A DNA stretch of 6,272 bases from Gammaproteobacteria bacterium (lineage in GTDB: Bacteria; Pseudomonadota; Gammaproteobacteria; SAR86; TMED112). Made by a program: the position numbers and the translations under genes. Below are positions 1 through 5,134 of the stretch, in pieces. Where the stretch lies: contig NYSP01000016.1 in assembly GCA_002683115.1 (NCBI GenBank), positions 7,214-13,485 of the forward strand. The letters run 5' to 3'. The notes beneath the pieces were generated by a model that did not search any database, was not told the DNA's origin, and was given only the letters and a program-made list of their open reading frames with translations. Position 1 is the stretch's first letter; every line of letters begins with the position of its first letter.

Positions 1-138
1 GATGGGTTTGTTTATGCAATAGCTAAGCCAAACCATATTGGAGAAAGCACATCTGTATGGGATGTTGAAATAACAGACGAACAAGGTGATCTTGTTTGTA
101 TTGTTAAGTTCACTGCAATGCATAAGGACATAAGATGA
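1..138 (+). CDS. PaaI/MenI-type hotdog thioesterase, C-terminal part
   Basis: This is the last 45 codons of a gene that begins left of the window, read in frame 1 and ending with TGA. The visible residues include A-K-P-N-H-I-G-E-S-T-S-V-W at 8-20, followed by D-V-E-I-T-D-E-Q-G-D-L-V at 21-32. This matches the closing strands of the PaaI/YdiI/MenI hotdog fold, where a G-x-x-T-x-V-W-x-(V/I)-E-I-x-D-E-x-G pattern precedes a final T-A strand. Members are cytoplasmic acyl-CoA thioesterases that hydrolyse substrates such as phenylacetyl-CoA derivatives or DHNA-CoA. The catalytic acidic residue lies in the missing N-terminal part, so substrate and activity cannot be judged. The stop codon overlaps the next start as ATGA, which suggests translational coupling. 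The family call is fairly secure; the exact subfamily is not. Confidence 0.78.
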   Translation, partial: DGFVYAIAKPNHIGESTSVWDVEITDEQGDLVCIVKFTAMHKDIR

Positions 139-886
139 GACTAATTTGGTTTTTGTTTTTTTCTTTTGTAAATCTAAGTCTTTTAGCTGAACATCCAAAA
201 AACATTTTATTTATTGGTAATAGTTACCTCTATTACAACAACAGTGTCCATAATTATGTCGAGTTTATGCTAGATGAAGCCTACAGCGTTTCAGATGTTG
301 AGACAAAACTTTCAGCAATAGGTGGCTCTAGATTACATCATCATAATATTGATCATTTACTTGATTTTCGAAATTTAAATTTAGAACAACAAGTTGATTT
401 GATTATCATGCAGGGAGGCAGCGCCCAAGTGACAAATAAAAAAAATAGAGAAGAATTTATTTTAACTGCCATGGAGTTCAGCCAAAAAGCGCAATCAAAA
501 GGAGTTAAGACAGCGTTATACATGACTCATGCCTATACAGAAGCAGATGACAGATATGAACCAAACTTGATTGAAAAAATTACTAAAACATATTACGAGG
601 CAGGTATAAAAAGTGGATCAATGGTAATTCCAGTTGGTTTAGCATTTGATTAGCTTACAAAGAGAAACCTAGCATTAAACTTCATCATCCAGATGGTACA
701 CATCCTGGCCCGCTCGGTACTTATCTTGCATCAGCGACAGTTGTGGCAAGCATTACAAATAAGTCTCCCGAAGGCCTAGAATTTAATTATTACGATTCTA
801 TAAATGATAATGATAGGGCTTTCTTGCAGGAGATTGCTTGGAAAGCATATTTAATCAATAAAAAACAACTAGACATGCTAAAATAA
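135..886 (+). pseudogene. Secreted SGNH/GDSL-hydrolase-like protein, split by a frameshift
   Basis: The first frame (135-653) encodes 172 residues. A signal peptide covers residues 1-18 (hydrophobic core, likely cleavage after L-L-A). F-I-G-N-S at 26-30 then gives the nucleophile block with Ser30, and a glycine block (I-G-G-S) and I-M-Q-G-G-S follow. The frame stops at TAG 651-653. A second frame, open from 650 and ending at TAA 884-886, continues without a gap in homology-like character: A-Y-K-E-K-P-S-I-K-L-H-H-P, then D-G-T-H-P-G-P-L-G-T-Y-L-A. This supplies the Asp and His of the SGNH triad (Asp codon 692-694, His codon 701-703). Joined, the protein would be about 250 residues, a normal size for the fold, and would act in the periplasm as an esterase or carbohydrate-active hydrolase of unknown substrate. 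The start at 135 is supported by AAGGA at 124-128, six bases upstream, and by the ATGA overlap with the thioesterase. Either it is a recent pseudogene or the base call is wrong. Confidence 0.8.
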
Positions 887-890
887 CCCC

Positions 891-1334
891 ATGACTGAAC
901 TGGCTACAATCTTATCTGAAAAAACCATTGAACCAAGCGAAAAGTTGGCAGGTATAATACAAAGAAGAACTAAAAATCTTGGAAGTGTTGGTCTTGCTGT
1001 CGTATATACAGTTGGTCATATTTTTATTGCAATTGCATGTGCGTCTTATATCTTTAATGCTCCACTAAATTTGGCTGCAATTGATGCCTTTATTGAGCCC
1101 ATAATTAACGGTTTCTGGTTTTACCTTCTTCATCAATATTTTAAAAATAAATTATCAAACATAGTCATTACAGTCATCTACACTGTTGGACACATTTGTG
1201 TAGCCACCTTGTGTGCCGCTTTAATTTTTAATGCTCCACTTAACTTGGCAGCCATCGATGCCTTTGTTGAACCAATTATTAATGGTTTTTGGTTCTATGC
1301 CCTGCACTCTTATTGGAAGAGAAATAATAGTTAA
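891..1334 (+). CDS. Small membrane protein with two tandem DUF2061-like units
   Basis: This is a 147-residue protein of unknown function. After a polar N-terminus (residues 1-35) come two copies of a roughly 50-residue unit at 36-85 and 94-143. Each has Y-T-V-G-H near its start, a shared core F-N-A-P-L-N-L-A-A-I-D-A-F, then E-P-I-I-N-G-F-W-F-Y and a closing L-H-x-Y. The spacing of hydrophobic segments, the acidic E-P and the aromatic/His end resemble DUF2061, a short predicted inner-membrane domain usually present once per protein. Four membrane segments are expected, two per unit. The ATG lies four bases after the rejoined end of the SGNH gene. I see no good Shine-Dalgarno sequence, so translation may depend on coupling to the upstream gene. 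Its stop overlaps the stop of the convergent gene. The reading frame is secure, the family assignment is moderate, and no role can be inferred. Confidence 0.85.
   Translation: MTELATILSEKTIEPSEKLAGIIQRRTKNLGSVGLAVVYTVGHIFIAIACASYIFNAPLNLAAIDAFIEPIINGFWFYLLHQYFKNKLSNIVITVIYTVGHICVATLCAALIFNAPLNLAAIDAFVEPIINGFWFYALHSYWKRNNS
996..1319 (+). repeat. Intragenic tandem duplication, two 150-bp units offset by 174 bp
   Basis: Units at 996-1145 and 1170-1319 encode residues 36-85 and 94-143 of the DUF2061-like protein. By eye, 38 of 50 aligned residues are identical, including an unbroken 14-residue stretch from the Ile before F-N-A to A-F. The DNA differs at many third positions (for example CTAAATTTGGCTGCAATT against CTTAACTTGGCAGCCATC). 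The duplication is therefore not recent, and the protein sequence has been held by selection or by occasional conversion. Confidence 0.88.
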
Positions 1335-1349
1335 GCTTTTTTCTTCCAA
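1313..1349. other. Inverted repeat across overlapping convergent stop codons
   Basis: TTGGAAGAGAAA at 1313-1324 pairs with TTTTTCTTCCAA at 1338-1349. This gives 12 pairs in the + strand RNA, one of them G·U (1321 with 1341), and a 13-base loop. The loop holds the TTAA shared by both stop codons. On the - strand RNA the wobble becomes a C-A mismatch, leaving 8 outer and 3 inner pairs. No T-run follows on either side, so it is not a canonical intrinsic terminator, but it could protect 3' ends or help end both transcripts. The arms encode the Trp-Lys-(Arg/Lys) tails of the two proteins, which may be the simple reason for the symmetry. Confidence 0.45.
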
Positions 1350-1810
1350 ATGAAAAACCATTGAAGAATTATTGTTATTCCACAAACTATTGTAAAAATT
1401 AAGTAATAACGAATATTTATTGGATCATCAACTGACAAACCCATTGGACTGTCTAAAGGAAGTCTTTTATTAACTTCAGCAATACCAGGCATTAAATGAA
1501 ATAAAACACTACCAGTGTAAGACATTGCTTGAATGTATCTAGACAAGCCAAAAAAGTCATACTTTTCTGAGGCTAAACCCAAGATGATCGCAATTATTGT
1601 GAAGATAGCTAATAAATGAGCTAGATTAAATCCACCATTTTTGTAAAGCATCAGTGCAGTGGAAGCCGTAATAAGAGTCGCAATAATATAAAATTTTCCA
1701 ATAAGATTATTTGAGGTTATAAAGCCCTTTGAAACAATAATATAAATCGAAACAAGTATTGCCGCAGTGCCTAAGATAGTATGAACCCATCCAATAAACG
1801 AAATTTCCAT
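1331..1810 (-). CDS. DUF2306-like small integral membrane protein
   Basis: This is a 159-residue, strongly hydrophobic protein with about five predicted membrane helices (roughly 4-26, 36-56, 64-82, 93-111, 134-154). Features resembling DUF2306 are a first helix with His10 and Gly14, a K-G pair at 28-29 followed by I-G-K at 37-39, and G-G-F-N-L-A-H-L-L-A at 59-68 before the third helix. A conserved-looking His105 and Arg116 lie near the fourth helix. DUF2306 proteins are predicted inner-membrane proteins without an assigned biochemical role. I place the start at the ATG at 1808-1810, because AGGGGG (1817-1822) lies six bases upstream; a TTG at 1826-1828 would add six residues but would put that ribosome site inside the gene. 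The C-terminus W-K-K-K-A is basic. It converges on the DUF2061-like gene with a 4-bp overlap. It follows the tRNA gene on the same strand with no clear terminator between them. Confidence 0.72.
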   Translation of the reverse strand: MEISFIGWVHTILGTAAILVSIYIIVSKGFITSNNLIGKFYIIATLITASTALMLYKNGGFNLAHLLAIFTIIAIILGLASEKYDFFGLSRYIQAMSYTGSVLFHLMPGIAEVNKRLPLDSPMGLSVDDPINIRYYLIFTIVCGITIILQWFFIWKKKA

Positions 1811-1816
1811 CTTCCA

Positions 1817-1822
1817 CCCCCT
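1817..1822 (-). promoter_or_regulatory. Ribosome binding site that fixes the start of the DUF2306-like gene
   Basis: Read on the - strand this is AGGGGG, followed by a six-base spacer (TGGAAG) and ATG. It selects the ATG at 1810 over the upstream TTG at 1828. The receptor gene at 2139 uses the same AGGGGGT core. Confidence 0.6.
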
Positions 1823-1954
1823 ATCCAAATATTAACAAAAGAGTTTAGATGCACAAGAAAATAATTATTATTTACCATACAAAGACCTTGTTTTTGCAGA
1901 TAATAAAAGACTTTTGAAGAATTTGAGTGTTAGTAAAAATAGACTAATTTGCAT

Positions 1955-2030
1955 TGGTGGAGCCAAGGGGGATCGAACCCCTGACCTCAACACTGCCAGT
2001 GTTGCGCTCTCCCAGCTGAGCTATGGCCCC
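1955..2030 (-). tRNA. tRNA-Ala (anticodon GGC)
   Basis: The reverse complement folds into a complete 76-base cloverleaf. The acceptor arm GGGGCCA pairs with TGGCTCC and includes the G3:U70 wobble that is the alanine identity element. The D-arm is GCTC/GAGC. The anticodon stem CAACA/TGTTG closes the loop CTGGCAG, which places GGC at 34-36. The T-arm is AGGGG/CCCCT with TTCGATC in the loop. The discriminator is A and the CCA end is genome-encoded. It reads GCC and GCU codons. It stands alone here, with no neighbouring tRNA or rRNA. An open frame on the opposite strand across this region (1914-2099) is only antisense to the tRNA. Confidence 0.97.
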
Positions 2031-2040
2031 AGAAACCCTT

Positions 2041-2067
2041 ATTCTAAAATATTTTCCACAGATTCAA
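2041..2067 (-). promoter_or_regulatory. Candidate promoter for tRNA-Ala
   Basis: On the - strand TTGAAT (2062-2067) could be the -35 element and TAGAAT (2041-2046, five of six consensus bases) the -10 element. The spacer is 15 bases, shorter than the usual 17. Transcription would start only a few bases before the tRNA 5' end at 2030. The position suits a tRNA promoter, but the short spacer keeps confidence low. Confidence 0.38.
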
Positions 2068-2082
2068 AATATGTTTTAAGAC

Positions 2083-2111
2083 TTGAAAAAATATATTAAT
2101 TCTAGTTAAAT
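2083..2111 (+). promoter_or_regulatory. Candidate promoter for the TonB-dependent receptor gene
   Basis: TTGAAA (2083-2088) and TTAAAT (2106-2111) are separated by 17 bases. A start near 2118 would leave a leader of about 20 bases with the ribosome site inside it. TATAAC at 2116-2121 matches the -10 consensus better, but it would start transcription inside the ribosome site and has no good -35 partner. The region is AT-rich throughout, so chance matches are likely. Confidence 0.35.
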
Positions 2112-2124
2112 AAACTATAACGAG

Positions 2125-2130
2125 AGGGGG
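2125..2130 (+). promoter_or_regulatory. Ribosome binding site of the TonB-dependent receptor
   Basis: AGGGGG ends eight bases before the ATG at 2139 and supports that start. It sits in a small symmetry, GAGA (2122-2125) against TCTC (2132-2135), which could form a four- or five-pair stem with the G-run in its loop. The stem is too weak to call a regulatory switch. Confidence 0.6.
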
Positions 2131-2138
2131 TTCTCAAT

Positions 2139-5093
2139 ATGACCAAGATAAAATATTTAATATTTTTATTATGTGCGGTTGCTTTCTCTGTGAATGCACA
2201 GGATGTAAGCGATGGCAATGACGTAGAAGAAGTAGTCGTTACAGGTACTCAAATTAAGGGTGCTAGAATTAACGAAGCTCTTCCAGTTACCGTTATCACA
2301 GCAGATGATATCGATGACAGAGGAGTTAATTCAGGTGACGAATTACTTGCAACTTTAACAGAACAAGGTGTTAACCAGTTCAATGATGTAGGCTCAAATG
2401 GTGGGGGTGTGAATGCATCCAGAGGTGACGTTGGAGCTTTTGATATTAGATCATTAGGAACAGGTAATACACTAGTACTTCTAAATGGAAGACGAATGAT
2501 TTCAACACCTTCCTACCAAACTGAAGAAGTTGGTGGAAGTTTTGTTCCAGTAGCAACAGTTAACTCAAATAATATACCTGTTTCACTTGTAGATAGAGTT
2601 GAAATACTAAGAGATGGTGCTGGTGCTATTTATGGTTCAGATGCTGTCGCAGGTGTTGTAAATAATGTGCTTGATACAAATTATGTGGGCTTCCAAATGA
2701 GAGGAAGATTCCAAAATTGGCAGCACTTCAATAGAGATGATCATAAATTCTCTATGAAATATGGACAAGATTTCAATGGAGGAAACACTAATGTTTCTAT
2801 GTACTTCAGTTACTACCAGAGAGATAGAGTAGCAGCATCAGAAGATGAGATTATGGGAAGATGTGATTATGGTGATTTAGTTCCAGCAGAGTTCGATAGT
2901 GCATTCTACAGATGTTCATCTAATTCAGCATGGGGTCAATTTGATATGAGTGGTACTGCTCCATATACAGATGGTTCCGGAGAGTTTTTAATCAAAGCTG
3001 CTGGTGATCCAAATTGTCTATTGAACCTCGGTGGAGGTGTTTGTGCAGCATCTGATTCTTCAGGTAACTACACACACAACTGGAACGGACAAAGAGATAT
3101 TCTTGGTGCAGTTCAAAGACATAATATGTTTGTTTTCTTAAATCATGATTTAGGAAATGGTAGTGAAATGTTCGCTGAATATGGTCTTTACAAGAGTGAG
3201 TACAATGGTAACAGACACTCTGTATCACATTTCTCTTCAGTTAAATTCGTTGTTCCTGCAACAAACCCATATAACTTTACAGGCAAGGCCTTATTGATGG
3301 ATAACTACAGATTTGTTGATGCAGGCGCAAGAATTGTTGACAACGACAAAGAGACATCAAGATTCCTAGTAGGTGTTAGAGGTGTTACTGATACAGGCTG
3401 GGATTGGGAATCAGCAGTAAGTTATTCAATTGCAGAGGCATTTGATGTCACACACAACAGAGTATCAAATACATTAATGGATGCCCTCCTCCACAGAACA
3501 GACTCTTCTGCTTATAACCCTTTCAATGGTGGTGGTGTGTATCAAACAGGTTTTGTTTCACACAACCCAGTTGATTATACAGAAGGCGGAATAGGCCCAG
3601 CATTAGTTGATGCTTTCAGAGCAAATGAGAGAACCCTTACAACTCTTGATCTGAGAATGTCAAAGCCTGATGTGGTAACTATCAAAGGTGGTGATGTCGG
3701 AATGGCATTTGGTTTTGAAATTAGAGATGAGACTTATGTTGATGACAGAGATCCTCGTCTAGATGGAACAATTGTTTTCACTGAAAGAAAGACTTCTGGT
3801 CAGCTTTCAACAAGTGCGGGCGATACATTCCCATATGTTTCAGACTTAGCTAATAGCTCCCCTACACCGGATAGCGCAGGTAGTAGAAATGTTAACTCAA
3901 TTTATGTTGAGTTTGATGTGCCTGTAGTAAGTCCAGAAATGAATATCCCTGTTGTAGAACAATTTGATCTTCAGCTTGCTTACAGACAAGAAGCTTATAC
4001 AGACTTTGAAGGAACTGGTGTTCCAAGAGTAGCTTTTGGTTGGAGAGTGAATGATATTCTAAAAATTAGAGGTTCTCAGCAAGACACTTTCAGAGCACCA
4101 AATATGATCACTATCAATGAAGGTATTGTTGTAAGAAATAATACTAGAAATGATGCTGCAACTATCTATGCTGCAGGCCTTGGCGTTGATACTGACGATT
4201 CAGATGGAAGATATTCAGTACAGAGACAAGCTTCTGGTAGTTCAAAATTAACTGCTGAAGAATCTGAGAATACTACTGTAGGTATTGTTCTGGAACCAAC
4301 AGATAATTTAACTATTACATATGATGTATGGTCTATTGACTCAACAAACACAATTGGTTTGTTTGGTGAAGAAAACCATATGCTACTTGATCTATTCTTA
4401 AGACTACAGTCAAATGATTTAAGCAATTGTGCTGGTGTTGTAACAAACTCAGCTGTTGTTAGACAAGCACCTGATAATCCACAATCTTTCTTGGATGCAG
4501 GTATTTGTCCATTTGGTTTGGCTGAAAGAGTAGAAGACAACTATGCAAACTTGAATGATAGAACTCTTGAAGGTACTGACCTTGGTGTTTATTACGATCT
4601 AGACACATGGTTTGGTAAATTCTCATTCAAACATCAAGTTTCTATGCTTACAAAAAGAGAGCAAAAGTATGGACCAACATTATCAACACTTGATCAAGCA
4701 ATGGCTGATGGTTTCTTACCAGTGAGAGCTATTGATGGTTTTGGTGATATCTTGGCTGTAAATGGTGCTCCAAAGAGAAAAGCATACACATCATTAAGAT
4801 TTAGAAGTGGTAACTGGGCACTTGGTATTAACCAGAATGCTAGAAGTACTGTCTACGAAGACAGAACAATTAGTAGTGCTGGATCAATGTGGGCTGTTAA
4901 ACCATTTAAAACAATGAATGTTTACAGTGATTACTACACTAAATTCAATGATGGTGATCTAAGAATTAGAATGGGTGTCAACAATTGGCACGACAGAAGA
5001 GCTCCACTAGCTTCTTCAAGAATGGGTTACTTCGAAGATTTAGATAATAATCTTCAAAGAAACTTCTACTTAGATCTTAGATTTACATACTAA
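2139..5093 (+). CDS. TonB-dependent outer-membrane receptor
   Basis: This 984-residue protein is complete. Residues 1-20 are a signal peptide (K-I-K, hydrophobic core, cleavage after V-N-A). The TonB-box region E-E-V-V-V-T-G is at 30-36, and the plug domain follows to about 180. Plug landmarks are V-T-V-I-T-A-D-D-I at about 50-58, R-S-L-G-T-G-N-T-L-V-L-L-N-G-R-R from 104, and V-E-I-L-R-D-G-A-G-A-I-Y-G-S-D-A from 154, followed by G-V-V-N. The rest alternates polar and hydrophobic residues with many aromatics, as expected for a 22-strand barrel, and ends in D-L-R-F-T-Y. Such receptors take up scarce ligands (siderophores, cobalamin, carbohydrates, other large molecules) across the outer membrane using energy from TonB-ExbB-ExbD. 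The ligand cannot be read here. Six cysteines of the mature protein form three close pairs (242/259, 293/302, 764/790), probably disulfides in surface loops. There is no N-terminal signalling extension, so sigma/anti-sigma control is unlikely. It is monocistronic by appearance, with its own terminator. Confidence 0.96.
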   Translation: MTKIKYLIFLLCAVAFSVNAQDVSDGNDVEEVVVTGTQIKGARINEALPVTVITADDIDDRGVNSGDELLATLTEQGVNQFNDVGSNGGGVNASRGDVGAFDIRSLGTGNTLVLLNGRRMISTPSYQTEEVGGSFVPVATVNSNNIPVSLVDRVEILRDGAGAIYGSDAVAGVVNNVLDTNYVGFQMRGRFQNWQHFNRDDHKFSMKYGQDFNGGNTNVSMYFSYYQRDRVAASEDEIMGRCDYGDLVPAEFDSAFYRCSSNSAWGQFDMSGTAPYTDGSGEFLIKAAGDPNCLLNLGGGVCAASDSSGNYTHNWNGQRDILGAVQRHNMFVFLNHDLGNGSEMFAEYGLYKSEYNGNRHSVSHFSSVKFVVPATNPYNFTGKALLMDNYRFVDAGARIVDNDKETSRFLVGVRGVTDTGWDWESAVSYSIAEAFDVTHNRVSNTLMDALLHRTDSSAYNPFNGGGVYQTGFVSHNPVDYTEGGIGPALVDAFRANERTLTTLDLRMSKPDVVTIKGGDVGMAFGFEIRDETYVDDRDPRLDGTIVFTERKTSGQLSTSAGDTFPYVSDLANSSPTPDSAGSRNVNSIYVEFDVPVVSPEMNIPVVEQFDLQLAYRQEAYTDFEGTGVPRVAFGWRVNDILKIRGSQQDTFRAPNMITINEGIVVRNNTRNDAATIYAAGLGVDTDDSDGRYSVQRQASGSSKLTAEESENTTVGIVLEPTDNLTITYDVWSIDSTNTIGLFGEENHMLLDLFLRLQSNDLSNCAGVVTNSAVVRQAPDNPQSFLDAGICPFGLAERVEDNYANLNDRTLEGTDLGVYYDLDTWFGKFSFKHQVSMLTKREQKYGPTLSTLDQAMADGFLPVRAIDGFGDILAVNGAPKRKAYTSLRFRSGNWALGINQNARSTVYEDRTISSAGSMWAVKPFKTMNVYSDYYTKFNDGDLRIRMGVNNWHDRRAPLASSRMGYFEDLDNNLQRNFYLDLRFTY

Positions 5094-5108
5094 GTTAAGT
5101 CTTATAAG
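5082..5108 (+). promoter_or_regulatory. Candidate promoter for the DASS symporter, overlapping the receptor's 3' end
   Basis: TTTACA (5082-5087, five of six -35 bases) and TATAAG (5103-5108, five of six -10 bases) are 15 bases apart, shorter than ideal. A start near 5115 would fall in the loop of the terminator hairpin. The new RNA would then lack the 5' arm and escape termination, with a leader of about 20 bases. This is an inference from position and weak matches. Confidence 0.3.
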
Positions 5109-5134
5109 GCGCGATTAATTTCGCGCCTTTTTTT
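5106..5134 (+). terminator. Intrinsic terminator after the TonB-dependent receptor
   Basis: AAGGCGCGA (5106-5114) pairs perfectly with TCGCGCCTT (5121-5129) around a six-base loop TTAATT. A run of seven T follows at 5128-5134. It is a GC-rich island in AT-rich DNA, 12 bases after the receptor stop codon. The T-run ends on the base before the ATG of the next gene. Confidence 0.93.

Noticed and set aside
645..655. Programmed -1 ribosomal frameshift in the SGNH gene
   Set aside because: The zero-frame codons GCA TTT GAT do not form a slippery heptamer, the P-site tRNA would have to re-pair on TGA, and no strong downstream structure is evident.
1859..1875. AT-rich palindrome AATAATTATT upstream of the DUF2306-like gene as an operator
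   Set aside because: Such symmetries arise often by chance in DNA this AT-rich, and nothing ties it to a promoter or regulator.
1940..2031. tRNA 3' end as an integration site of a mobile element
   Set aside because: There is no integrase, no repeated copy of the tRNA 3' end in the window, and no cargo-like genes beside it.
1914..2099. 61-residue open frame on the + strand containing G-A-K-G-D-R-T-P-D-L and A-L-S-Q-L-S-Y-G-P
   Set aside because: This is the well-known false protein produced by translating the strand opposite a tRNA gene; the cloverleaf on the - strand explains the conserved bases.
2992..3228. 78-residue open frame on the - strand inside the receptor gene
   Set aside because: It is antisense to clear receptor coding sequence, rich in His/Cys from reversed codons, with no ribosome site or domain.
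4166..4540. 124-residue open frame on the - strand inside the receptor gene
   Set aside because: It is a shadow frame of the receptor barrel region, with Ser/Thr-rich low-information composition.
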